Assembly: GCF_902833645.1 (NCBI RefSeq)
Contig: NZ_CADFGE010000020.1
Coordinates: forward strand, 62,001-126,000
Reading direction: 5' to 3'
DNA: 64,000 nt
Origin: Paraburkholderia fungorum
Lineage (GTDB): Bacteria > Pseudomonadota > Gammaproteobacteria > Burkholderiales > Burkholderiaceae
The number at the start of each line of letters is the position of its first letter. Positions within the stretch are counted from its first letter, which is position 1. Below the pieces are notes generated by a model. It was not told the origin of the DNA. It worked only from the letters and a program-made list of their open reading frames with translations, and did no database searches. Shown in pieces: positions 41,961 through 50,336 of this stretch. A program made the translations under genes and the position numbers.

Positions 41961-43935
41961 GGCGGTTCTCCCACGGCATCCGGTTCACCGGCTCGAGCGC
42001 TGACGGAGCCGATTGCATCGATTGGCCTGACGGTTTCGCTTGCGTCGCCTGGCCAGCCGGCAGCAACGCCGCGCCGACCTGCGACGGCACGGCCATGGCC
42101 GTAGCAGGCGCCACCGCCGACGCGCGCGCCAGTTGGCTCGTCAAATCCGGCGCTACGTCGCCGCCCGACGCGCGCTTCATGCGCGGCGTGATGAGAATCA
42201 GCCGCACGAGCCGCTCGTGAGTGGTCCCGGTGGAACGGAACAGCGCACCGACATACGGCACATCGCCTAGCCACGGCACCTTCGAGGTGCTGCTCTCGCT
42301 GCGTTCGTATTGATAGCCGCCGATCAGCAGACTTTCGCCGTCGCGCACCACGGCCTGTGTCACGATCGAATGGTTGTCGACCTTTGGAATCCCATCCACC
42401 GACATCGTCGAGTTGAAGCCGCCGTCCTCGATCTGGATATTCAGGCGGATGCTGCTGCGCGCGTCGCCGGTCGCTTCGACACTCGGCGTCACTTTCAGCG
42501 TGAGCCCCACGTCGATATTGAACAGATCGACGTCCTGATTGCCCGCGACCCGTACGTACACCGAACTGCGCGAGGTCAACACTGCCTCGGTGTTGTTCAG
42601 CGTCAGCACCTGCGGACGTGAGAGCACGCGCGCCTTGCCGGCGTCCTCGAGGGCGTGGAGCTGGGCGAACAGGTACTGCGCCGAATTGCCGACGAGCGTC
42701 GCGAGATTCAACCCGCTGGCGGCGCTGGCGGGAGTCAGCAACCCCGGATTGCCGAAGCTCACCGGCGCGTTCATGGTCCCGGAGGCACCATTGACGCGCC
42801 CGCTCGCGCCGCCCCACTGCATTCCGAGCGAACGCGCCGCGCTGGACGACACGTCGATCACTACCGCATCGATCTCGACCAGCTCCTGCGGCTGATCCAG
42901 CATCGCGATCGCGCGCTCGTAATTCGGCATCATCGAAGCAAGGTCGTTGACGACCACCGAATTGGTGCGCGGATCGGCAAGGATGTTGCGCCGCGCGGGC
43001 GTCGCCGCCGGCGGCGCAGTCTGGGCATTCTGCGCGCCCGGCAGCGGCGGCGCGCTGTGGGTATCACTGTCGTCATTGCTGTCGGAACTGGACGGCGTGC
43101 CGGCGAGACCCAGGCCGCGCAAGCTCGGCAGCGGCGGCGGCGCGCCGCGCGCGTTGCGCACCTCGGCGCGCGAGCGAGTCACGGCGGGCACGCTTGCCTG
43201 CCACGTGTCGTTCATCAGACGGCGCAGCAGCGAGGCCACGCCCGGCACCACCTGATCTTGCGAACGCACCGTGTAGTGAATGTCTTCCGCCTGCGCGTAA
43301 CGCAGCGGAAAAATCCGGATCACGGTCTGATCGAACGAAGGCTCGACCGTCGCCTGGCGTTGCGCCTTGTCGATGGCCTCAGCCACCGCGTCGACGAAAA
43401 TCGCAGGACCGGCCACGCGCGCGGTGGTCGGCGAGTAGCGGACCGGCAGACGGGCATCGTCGAGATCGAGGTTGCGCAGCAACGAAGCGACCGCGTCGCG
43501 GGTCAACGGCGCGAACGGGATGACACGACTGCGCACGCCGGCCGCGCTTGTGACGTGCATCGCCCTGCCGTCGAAATACCAGACCAGACCGTAGGCCTCG
43601 ACCAGTTGCGCGAACACATTGCCCGGCGTGTCGTCGAAACGGCCGTTGACGACGCCCTTGACGTCGCGGCCAATGTCCGCGGTCAGCCCTTCCACGGCGA
43701 GTACGTCGCGCAGCACGTCGGGCAACGGCGCGCCGTTCACCGCGTAGTGCATGGTGGCGCCTCGCCATACGGGCGTGGCGGCAGGGGCTGCCGACACCAG
43801 CAACGCCGCCAGAACCGCCGCTCCCGCAAGCTGGCCGGCGAGATGACGCACGGCTCGCGCTGCGGGCAGCGGCGAGCAGGCAGGTCGGCCACCGCCTTTC
43901 CTTCTGGTCGAATCATTGCGCAACATCATATGCAT
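41950..43935 (-). CDS. sctC: Type III secretion outer-membrane secretin SctC
   Basis: About 661 residues; ATG at 43935 is favoured because AGGA lies 8-9 bases before it (GTG 43953 and ATG 43929 are possible). A signal region (LAGAAVLAALLVSAAPAATP) precedes N domains (MHYAVNGAPLPDVLRDVLAV, NVFAQLVEAYGLVWYFDGRA) and the secretin core (VLSRPQVLTLNNTEAVL, SLLIGGYQYERSESSTSKVP, WLGDVPYVGALFRSTG). It forms the 15-fold outer-membrane pore. It is the first gene of the 17-gene operon. Confidence 0.95.
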   Translation of the reverse strand: MHMMLRNDSTRRKGGGRPACSPLPAARAVRHLAGQLAGAAVLAALLVSAAPAATPVWRGATMHYAVNGAPLPDVLRDVLAVEGLTADIGRDVKGVVNGRFDDTPGNVFAQLVEAYGLVWYFDGRAMHVTSAAGVRSRVIPFAPLTRDAVASLLRNLDLDDARLPVRYSPTTARVAGPAIFVDAVAEAIDKAQRQATVEPSFDQTVIRIFPLRYAQAEDIHYTVRSQDQVVPGVASLLRRLMNDTWQASVPAVTRSRAEVRNARGAPPPLPSLRGLGLAGTPSSSDSNDDSDTHSAPPLPGAQNAQTAPPAATPARRNILADPRTNSVVVNDLASMMPNYERAIAMLDQPQELVEIDAVVIDVSSSAARSLGMQWGGASGRVNGASGTMNAPVSFGNPGLLTPASAASGLNLATLVGNSAQYLFAQLHALEDAGKARVLSRPQVLTLNNTEAVLTSRSSVYVRVAGNQDVDLFNIDVGLTLKVTPSVEATGDARSSIRLNIQIEDGGFNSTMSVDGIPKVDNHSIVTQAVVRDGESLLIGGYQYERSESSTSKVPWLGDVPYVGALFRSTGTTHERLVRLILITPRMKRASGGDVAPDLTSQLARASAVAPATAMAVPSQVGAALLPAGQATQAKPSGQSMQSAPSALEPVNRMPWENRRDR

Positions 43936-44347
43936 TTGAAAATTCCTGGCCACGTTTATTGACTACGTCAGCCATGAATTTAATAGCCCCGACAAAATCG
44001 CGGTCATATACATGTACGACAAAGAGCGGCAACACAGCGAAATTCCGGCCGATTAAATTTTCATTGATCGAAAACAAAAAAGCCTCTTGAAAGGCCTTTA
44101 AATTCATTTCGCATATCCAGAAAATAAGACATTCATCGATTTATTAACGTCGTATCCCTGTATGACCCATCAGGCACTCCATAAGATGAAGATTGGCGAA
44201 CTGCCACTCACTTCATCCAGACATGCGAAACATCCGGTTCTATTTATCTCGTCAATTTAGCGACACCAATAAAAGCCTTGCGGCAGGAGTTGGCTTCATC
44301 GCATTACCTGTCGTCGCGTGTTCATGCATTCCTACACGCGAACGCCT
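43936..44347. other. A+T-rich divergent promoter region of the T3SS operon
   Basis: About 410 bp, strikingly A+T rich against the operon, carrying the sctC promoter (minus) and that of the ribbon-helix-helix gene (plus). A weak stem AAAGCC/GGCCTTT lies near 44088. No TTCG-N16-TTCG hrp box was found upstream of sctC. A 64-codon frame at 43913-44107 was not accepted as a gene. Confidence 0.5.
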
Positions 44348-44668
44348 ATGCGGATGACAGAGTATTGCAACTTCACTCCCGCGCTGGCACGGCCACGGCT
44401 GCGCTCCGTTCGTATCAACGGACTCGCAACCTGTCTGCGGCTGGAAGAAGTCTATTGGCGAATCATTGAAGAAATTGCCCGCCAGAAATCCATGTCGGTG
44501 GGGAAACTGATTTCTCAATGGGCACGCGAAATTGATTTGACGCAGGAGACGGTCTGCAACTTCACCGGCCTGATACGCATTATTTGCGTCACTCAATTAC
44601 TTGACAAAAAACATCCAATCAATCTGGAAGCAATCGATCCCGATGCCTTGCGGAATCCGCCTCAATAA
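44348..44668 (+). CDS. Ribbon-helix-helix protein, putative regulator beside the T3SS
   Basis: About 106 residues from ATG at 44348; GTG 44318, ATG 44324 and ATG 44354 are also in frame and no good ribosome site decides. The pattern RLRSVRINGLATCLRLEEVY followed by WRIIEEIARQKSMSVGKLIS is that of ribbon-helix-helix DNA-binding proteins: a beta strand (RSVRINGLATCLRL) then two helices. It is A+T richer than the operon, stands divergent to sctC, and precedes the harpin-like gene. It may regulate one or both, but no target site is evident. Confidence 0.7.
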   Translation: MRMTEYCNFTPALARPRLRSVRINGLATCLRLEEVYWRIIEEIARQKSMSVGKLISQWAREIDLTQETVCNFTGLIRIICVTQLLDKKHPINLEAIDPDALRNPPQ

Positions 44669-44817
44669 TCAAGAAGGAGATTTATCGAAAAATTGAAACA
44701 GACTGATCCGTTAGCTTTATAAAGTCTTTATCCGGCGGCTGACGCGCTATTTGCGCTTCACGAAATCGCCGCACGGCTTTTTCTGGCTCGACAATGGGCC
44801 AACACGAGGATATGAGT

Positions 44818-45237
44818 ATGACGAATGCAATTGGTGACGGTGGCAACGGTATGGCTTTCGATATGGGCGCCAGCATGCCTTTCGATTTGGGCGGCGGTCC
44901 GGGCGCGCTGCAAGGCGGTATGCAGGCCGACGCGAATGTCGGCGCCACGCAAATGTTCGCTCCTCCCGACGACGGCGGCGTTGGTGATATGGGCGCAGTC
45001 GGCCAGGTCGCCCGGCACGCGCCTGCGCAACAGGCCGGCGTCGCCGAGGACAATGGCGCGGCCCAAGGCGCGGGCGGCAAGAGCGGCGGCGGAGCGGACA
45101 TGGCCCAGGGAATCGGCCAGATCATGGACATCATTAAGCAAGCGCTCTCCGCCGCGACGCAACTGATCTCGCCGATCCTCGGCATGATCACGTCCATGAT
45201 GGGCAAGGCCGGTGGCGCCGGCGGCGGCGGCGCCTGA
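44818..45237 (+). CDS. Glycine-rich harpin-like protein, candidate T3SS-secreted
   Basis: About 139 residues from ATG at 44818, 7 bases after GAGGA. The product is rich in Gly, Ala, Met, Gln and Asp and has no cysteine (AFDMGASMPFDLGGGPGALQ, GGKSGGGADMAQGIGQIMDI). It ends with an amphipathic or hydrophobic helix (IKQALSAATQLISPILGMIT) and a Gly run. Small, Gly-rich, Cys-free proteins of this kind beside Hrp systems are harpins such as PopA or HrpZ, which act at the plant membrane or as translocon helpers. The C-terminal helix could insert into membranes. The harpin call is by composition and context only. Confidence 0.6.
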   Translation: MTNAIGDGGNGMAFDMGASMPFDLGGGPGALQGGMQADANVGATQMFAPPDDGGVGDMGAVGQVARHAPAQQAGVAEDNGAAQGAGGKSGGGADMAQGIGQIMDIIKQALSAATQLISPILGMITSMMGKAGGAGGGGA

Positions 45238-45698
45238 GCGGGACGCTCAACGCGAGCTTGACTCGCGCTGAACGCAGCCGGCCGCCGCACGGGTCGCCGG
45301 GTCATCCAATAAACCAGTCGGCTGCGCCGCTCTGACCGGACCTCCGCTTGAACCACTACGTCCGGTTTCTCATTACCTTGATGTTGCGGGGCGGCAGCAA
45401 TGCTGGAGTCGGCAAGTCCATTGTCGAATTCGCTCCCGCCCCGCTGTTCACGCTACCGCGCTTCGCAATCGCCATCGCGGCGTGGCCCGTGCTGCGCCTC
45501 GCGAAGGTGCGCCGCGCCGCAGCAATTTCATCCAACGCTGTACAATAGCGCGCCTGACGCGAGCTTCTCCGGCCTCCCTGGCCGCGTACTGCGCCGTCTG
45601 CGCCCTGGTTTGCGTGCTCGATCGCGCGTTTGATTTGCGCGTCGGGACAGCGCATTTGGTCCGTGTTCCGTCACCTGCGTTTCATCTGACTCTTATCT
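45238..45698. other. Intergenic region before yqhA
   Basis: About 460 bp. A short GCGAG/CTCGC stem lies at about 45253-45267 just after the harpin-like gene, without a T tract. The rest must include the yqhA promoter, but no clear -35/-10 pair was found. The overlapping frames lack coding character. Confidence 0.4.
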
Positions 45699-46307
45699 AT
45701 GTCCGCTTCGCGACCCGACTCCGCCCGTCAGCGCCGCCCGATGCGCCCGCTGCCCGTCATCATCTTCATGAGCCGCTGGCTGCAGGTGCCGCTGTACCTG
45801 GGGCTGATCGTCGCCCAGGCAGTCTACGTCGTCCTGTTCCTGAAAGAGGTCTGGCATCTGGTCAGCGCGTCCATGACGCTCGACGAAACCAACATCATGC
45901 TGGTGGTACTCGGCCTGATCGACGTGGTGATGATCTCGAACCTGCTGATCATGGTGATCATCGGCGGCTATGAAACCTTTGTGTCACGCCTCGGTGTGGA
46001 AGGTCATCCGGACGAACCGGAATGGCTCGACCACGTGAACGCCGGCGTGCTGAAGGTCAAACTGTCGATGGCGCTGATCAGCATCTCGTCGATCCATCTG
46101 TTGAAGACCTTCATCAGCCCCGACCAGAATTCGACGCACGCCATCATGTGGCAAGTGATCATTCACGTCGCGTTCCTCGTCTCGGCGTTGGTAATGGCAC
46201 TGGTCGACCGCCTCACCACGCATACGCACCCGAAACATTTTCAGGAGCCCACGGCGCTGCATGTCGTGAGCTCGCACGATTCCACTCCCCTGAAGGCGCA
46301 CGACTGA
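45699..46307 (+). CDS. yqhA: YqhA/UPF0114 family inner-membrane protein
   Basis: A 202-residue protein with four membrane helices, in the order given by PVIIFMSRWLQVPLYLGLIV, IMLVVLGLIDVVMISNLLIM, KLSMALISISSIHLLKTFIS and WQVIIHVAFLVSALVMALVD. The motif VIIGGYETFVSRL is characteristic of the UPF0114/YqhA family. The function is not known. ATG at 45699 is used, with a Met at 45741 as alternative. It stands 54 bp upstream of the fumarase gene, so co-transcription is possible. Confidence 0.9.
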   Translation: MSASRPDSARQRRPMRPLPVIIFMSRWLQVPLYLGLIVAQAVYVVLFLKEVWHLVSASMTLDETNIMLVVLGLIDVVMISNLLIMVIIGGYETFVSRLGVEGHPDEPEWLDHVNAGVLKVKLSMALISISSIHLLKTFISPDQNSTHAIMWQVIIHVAFLVSALVMALVDRLTTHTHPKHFQEPTALHVVSSHDSTPLKAHD

Positions 46308-46361
46308 CGCACTGCCCCGCGCGTCGGAATAACAAGCGCCATTGTCCCTACTGAGCTAGCC

Positions 46362-47885
46362 ATGACCGTCATCAAACAGGAAGATCTGATTCAGAGCATC
46401 GCTGATTCGCTTCAGTACATCAGCTATTACCATCCGCTCGACTATATCCAGGCCTTAGGCCGCGCGTACGAGCTCGAAGAGAGCCCGGCCGCGAAGGATG
46501 CAATCGCGCAGATTCTCACCAACAGCCGCATGTGCGCCGAAGGCAAGCGCCCGATCTGCCAGGACACCGGCATCGTCACGGTGTTCGTGAAGGTCGGCAT
46601 GGACGTGCGTTGGGACGGTGCGACGATGGGCGTCACCGAGATGATCAACGAAGGCGTGCGCCGCGGTTATCTGAACCCGGACAACGTGCTGCGCGCGTCG
46701 ATCGTGAGCCCGCCGGAAGGCGCTCGCAAGAATACGAAAGACAACACGCCGGCCGTGATCCACTACGAGATCGTGCCGGGCGACAAGGTCGACGTGCAGG
46801 TGGCGGCCAAGGGCGGTGGCTCGGAGAACAAGTCGAAGTTCGCGATGCTGAACCCGTCGGACTCGATCGTCGACTGGATTCTGAAGACCGTGCCGACCAT
46901 GGGCGCGGGCTGGTGCCCGCCGGGTATGCTCGGCATCGGCATTGGCGGCACCGCTGAAAAAGCGATGGTGATGGCGAAGGAATCGCTGATGGATCCGATC
47001 GATATTCAGGACGTGATCGCACGCGGCCCGAAAGACTGGATCGAAGAACTGCGAGTGGAACTGCACGAGAAGGTCAACGCGCTCGGCATCGGCGCACAAG
47101 GTCTTGGCGGTCTTGCCACCGTGCTCGATGTGAAGATCATGGCCGCACCGACGCACGCGGCGAGCAAGCCGATTGCGATCATCCCGAACTGCGCGGCGAC
47201 CCGTCACGCGCATTTCACGCTCGATGGCTCGGGCGTCGCGAAGCTCGAAGCGCCGTCGCTCGACGCATGGCCGAAGGTGCAGTGGGAACCGGACACGGAA
47301 AAGAGCCAGCGCGTCGATCTGAACACGCTGACGCCGGAACAAGTCGCCTCGTGGAAGCCGGGCCAGACTCTGCTGCTGTCGGGCAAGATGTTGACGGGCC
47401 GCGACGCCGCGCACAAGCGCATCGCCGACATGCTCGCCAAGGGCGAAAAACTGCCGGTCGATTTCACGAACCGCGTGATCTATTACGTCGGGCCGGTCGA
47501 TCCGGTGCGCGACGAGGCAGTCGGCCCGGCAGGCCCGACCACCGCCACGCGCATGGACAAATTCACCGAGACCATGTTGTCGCAAACCGGCCTCATTTCG
47601 ATGATCGGCAAGGCCGAGCGCGGCCCGGTTGCAATCGAGGCAATCAAGAAGCACAAGGCCGCGTACCTGATGGCCGTAGGCGGTGCGGCTTACCTCGTGT
47701 CGAAAGCGATTCGCAGCGCGAAGGTTCTCGCGTTCGAAGACCTCGGCATGGAAGCGATCTACGAATTCGACGTGCAGGACATGCCGGTGACGGTTGCCGT
47801 CGATTCGAACGGTACCTCGGTGCACCAGACCGGCCCGAAGGAATGGCAAGCAAAGATCGGCAAAATTCCGGTCGCGACGGTTTGA
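46362..47885 (+). CDS. fumA: Fumarate hydratase class I (iron-sulfur)
   Basis: A 507-residue enzyme that interconverts fumarate and malate in the TCA cycle. Likely [4Fe-4S] ligands are Cys66 in PICQDTG, the Cys in GWCPPGMLGIGIGG and the Cys in PNCAATRHAHF. The C-terminal beta domain begins at VDLNTLTPEQVASWKPGQTL and includes YYVGPVDP and MDKFTETMLSQTG. It is the single-chain form of class I fumarase. Its dependence on iron is relevant to the iron genes downstream. A terminator follows. Confidence 0.95.
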   Translation: MTVIKQEDLIQSIADSLQYISYYHPLDYIQALGRAYELEESPAAKDAIAQILTNSRMCAEGKRPICQDTGIVTVFVKVGMDVRWDGATMGVTEMINEGVRRGYLNPDNVLRASIVSPPEGARKNTKDNTPAVIHYEIVPGDKVDVQVAAKGGGSENKSKFAMLNPSDSIVDWILKTVPTMGAGWCPPGMLGIGIGGTAEKAMVMAKESLMDPIDIQDVIARGPKDWIEELRVELHEKVNALGIGAQGLGGLATVLDVKIMAAPTHAASKPIAIIPNCAATRHAHFTLDGSGVAKLEAPSLDAWPKVQWEPDTEKSQRVDLNTLTPEQVASWKPGQTLLLSGKMLTGRDAAHKRIADMLAKGEKLPVDFTNRVIYYVGPVDPVRDEAVGPAGPTTATRMDKFTETMLSQTGLISMIGKAERGPVAIEAIKKHKAAYLMAVGGAAYLVSKAIRSAKVLAFEDLGMEAIYEFDVQDMPVTVAVDSNGTSVHQTGPKEWQAKIGKIPVATV

Positions 47886-47912
47886 TCGCTATTGACATCC
47901 TCTGAATAATTT

Positions 47913-47943
47913 AAAGCCGGGGCCCGAAACCCCGGCTTTTTTA
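47913..47943 (+). terminator. Rho-independent terminator of fumA
   Basis: AAAGCCGGGG and CCCCGGCTTT pair across CCCGAAA, followed by a T run. Confidence 0.9.
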
Positions 47944-48075
47944 TGATGAAATGAGAACGGTACGCATCACGCGAAAAACCCTCTGAAATCAGGCCAGAAT
48001 CTGATTTTTTGCCTTGGCTTTTCGCGTTTCGACGTTTATTGTTCTGGGAAAATCAAATCCCTATAAGGACACATC

Positions 48076-48555
48076 ATGCAAGGCGACAAGAAGGTCATCG
48101 AATATCTCAACTCACAGTTGAAAAACGAACTGACCGCGATCAACCAGTACTTCCTGCACGCGCGGATGTACAAGCACTGGGGTCTCGAGAAACTCGGCAA
48201 GCATGAATACGACGAATCGATCGGCGAGATGAAGCACGCCGACTGGCTGATCGAGCGCATTTTCATGCTCGACGGCCTGCCGAACCTGCAAGACCTGCAC
48301 AAGCTGCTGATCGGAGAGGAAACCAAAGAAATCCTCGCTTGCGATCTGAAGCTCGAACAGATTTCACAGAGCACCTGTAAAGAAGCGATCGTGTATTGCG
48401 AATCGGTTCGTGATTTCATCTCGCGCGAAATCTTCGTGAAGATTCTCGACGATACGGAAGAGCACATCGACTGGCTCGAAACGCAACTCGACCTGATCGA
48501 CAAGGTCGGCATCCAGAACTACCAGCAAACCGCAATGGGCTCGATCGAGTCCTGA
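48076..48555 (+). CDS. bfr: Bacterioferritin
   Basis: A 159-residue four-helix ferritin with the ferroxidase ligands in place: Glu in LKNELTAINQYFLHARM, Glu/His in SIGEMKHADWLIERI and the later Glu/His in DDTEEHIDWLE. The haem-ligand Met corresponds to the Met in ERIFMLDGLP. It stores iron as a 24-mer. Length is normal and an AAGGA site precedes the ATG. Its partner ferredoxin gene bfd lies 1.3 kb downstream, separated by murI. Confidence 0.97.
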   Translation: MQGDKKVIEYLNSQLKNELTAINQYFLHARMYKHWGLEKLGKHEYDESIGEMKHADWLIERIFMLDGLPNLQDLHKLLIGEETKEILACDLKLEQISQSTCKEAIVYCESVRDFISREIFVKILDDTEEHIDWLETQLDLIDKVGIQNYQQTAMGSIES

Positions 48556-48748
48556 TCGAACCGAGGCACGTAGAACCCGCGCGCCGGCTCATGGGTCTGC
48601 TCATACGCGATCCCGCCTGGCTGGTGATCAGCCGGCAAGCGAGTCGGCCCGTTTGCCAAAGCAGGCGCCGTGCGGGCGATATACTTGCGCACTTCCCCGT
48701 TTTCGTGAGTTTCCCGTGACCGGTGCGCCGCGCGTCTCCTTATCGCCT

Positions 48749-49636
48749 ATGTCCACAGAATCGCCGTCTTCGAGTGTCGGAATTGCCAACTCCGGTGACA
48801 ATTCACGAGCGCCGGTCGGCATTTTCGATTCGGGTCTGGGCGGTTTGTCGGTGTTGCGGGCGGTTCGGGCGCAACTGCCCAACGAGGCGCTCATCTACGT
48901 TGCCGACTCGCTCTACGCCCCCTACGGCGAACGCGACGACGACTTCATCGCCGATCGCACCCTCGCAATCGGAGAATGGCTCGCCAAACAAGGCGCGAAA
49001 GCGCTGGTGGTCGCGTGCAACACGGCGACCGCACAGTCGATCGCGCTGGTCCGTGAAAAGCTGGCGATCCCGCTGGTAGGCGTCGAACCGGGCATCAAAC
49101 CCGCCGCGCTGCAGTCGAAAACACGTGTTGCCGGCGTACTCGCCACTCAGGTGACGTTGCGCAGCGCGCGCTTCCAGGCCTTGCTCGAGCGCTACGCCAG
49201 TGACTGCCGTTTTCTTTGCCAACCGGGCCACGGGCTCGTGCAGGCGGTGGAACGCTGCGACGTCGGGTCCGCTGAACTGCGCGCCCTGCTGCGCAGCTAC
49301 CTGGAGCCCATGCTCGACGCCGGCGCCGACACTCTGGTGCTCGGTTGCACCCACTATCCGTTTCTCGACGCGGCGATCCGCGATATCGTCGGCGACCGGC
49401 TGATGCTGATCGACACGAGCGTGGCCATCGCGCGTCAGCTGGAACGGGTACTCGATCAGCATGGGCTGCGCGCCATGGCGGCAAGCCCCGGCTCTGTTCC
49501 GGCCCGCTTTTATTCGACCGACGACGGCGCGCATCAGCAGCAACTTGCCGCGACCCTGCTGCATATCGACGCAACGGTCGACCGGGTCGTGATCCCATCG
49601 CGCCGCACGGCCGCGCCGGATTCCCAAGCCGCATAA
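48749..49636 (+). CDS. murI: Glutamate racemase
   Basis: A 295-residue protein from ATG at 48749 (MSTESPSSSVGIANSGDNSR). It makes D-glutamate for peptidoglycan. The family opening PVGIFDSGLGGLSVLRAV, YVADSLYAPYGE, the catalytic Cys90 in VVACNTAT and Cys200 in LGCTHYPF are all present. The extra frame upstream to 48653 has no coding support. The 15-20 residue leader before PVGIFDSG is a little long but usual for Burkholderia-type proteins. Confidence 0.95.
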   Translation: MSTESPSSSVGIANSGDNSRAPVGIFDSGLGGLSVLRAVRAQLPNEALIYVADSLYAPYGERDDDFIADRTLAIGEWLAKQGAKALVVACNTATAQSIALVREKLAIPLVGVEPGIKPAALQSKTRVAGVLATQVTLRSARFQALLERYASDCRFLCQPGHGLVQAVERCDVGSAELRALLRSYLEPMLDAGADTLVLGCTHYPFLDAAIRDIVGDRLMLIDTSVAIARQLERVLDQHGLRAMAASPGSVPARFYSTDDGAHQQQLAATLLHIDATVDRVVIPSRRTAAPDSQAA

Positions 49637-49810
49637 AGACTCTCGCCCGCCGTGCTTCGGGCCGCCAGACGGCCTTTTCGCATGGTTTTCGGACGTTTCT
49701 GCCCTCTTCCCGCCACCCGCGCCCCAGCCGCTCCGTTAGACGAAACCCTTCTAAGAGTCTGGTTTTGTTACAAAAAATGATGCAGGAGGCTTGCCAAACC
49801 GGCCAATCAA

Positions 49811-49829
49811 AATGATAATAGTTCGCATT
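49811..49829 (+). promoter_or_regulatory. Likely Fur box upstream of bfd
   Basis: AATGATAATAGTTCGCATT resembles the Fur consensus; the two halves are imperfectly palindromic (AATG/CATT ends). It lies 24 bp before the bfd start. Confidence 0.65.
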
Positions 49830-49852
49830 AACGTTAGCTATGACGCCCTGCC

Positions 49853-50089
49853 ATGATTGTCTGTGTCTGCAAGTCTGTTTCTGACCGAAAGATCCGTGCC
49901 TCGATCGCGGAAGGCGTCGATTCGTTCGACGAACTCCAGTTCGAACTCGGCGTCGCTAGCTGCTGTGGCAAGTGCGCGGATTCCGTGCGCGACGTCATGA
50001 TGGAAAGCGGCGTGTGCGCGAGCCGTTGCGGCTTCGACCATCACTCGCAACCCGTGCCGCTGACGTTTTACGAACGCAAGGCCGCCTGA
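49853..50089 (+). CDS. bfd: Bacterioferritin-associated ferredoxin
   Basis: A 78-residue [2Fe-2S] protein. The ligand pattern is CVC (Cys4, Cys6) with SDRKI following, then ASCCGKC (Cys38, Cys41). Bfd passes electrons to bacterioferritin so that stored iron is released during starvation. The Fur-like box in front fits expression at low iron. The C-terminal part beyond residue 60 (DHHSQPVPLTFYERKAA) is somewhat longer than in E. coli Bfd. Confidence 0.95.
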   Translation: MIVCVCKSVSDRKIRASIAEGVDSFDELQFELGVASCCGKCADSVRDVMMESGVCASRCGFDHHSQPVPLTFYERKAA

Positions 50090-50225
50090 GTCCATTTTCA
50101 GGGCGTGGCCCATGCCGCGCCCCGGGGCTTGCCGCCCCACTGCTTCACGCGTTATCCCACTGCCGTCAGCAAGCCAGTATCCGTACCAGCCAGCTACCCC
50201 GCTCATCCGTTAAAAGGAGTTCGAG

Positions 50226-50288
50226 ATGGAATTGCTGATAGGTTTCGTGACCACTTTGTTCATTTCGCTGCTGATCTTCCGAAAATGA
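50226..50288 (+). CDS. 20-residue hydrophobic small protein
   Basis: A very short frame encodes MELLIGFVTTLFISLLIFRK, a single membrane helix with a basic end. It is preceded by an excellent AAAAGGAG ribosome site 6 bases from the ATG, stronger than those of its neighbours. It lies between bfd and tonB on the same strand. It could be a genuine small membrane protein of the iron-uptake operon or a leader peptide for tonB. Chance is possible because of its length, but the ribosome site argues against it. Confidence 0.6.
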   Translation: MELLIGFVTTLFISLLIFRK

Positions 50289-50336
50289 CGATGTCTTGTC
50301 TGACGTGCCGCATCGACTGCACGCCTCCACGCTAAC

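Noticed and set aside
43913..44107. 64-codon minus-strand frame over the sctC start
   Set aside because: It overlaps the sctC signal region, has no ribosome site and no recognisable family; A+T-rich sequence gives such frames by chance.
46455..47849. 464-codon minus-strand frame opposite fumA
   Set aside because: Arg/His-rich shadow of the fumarase gene.
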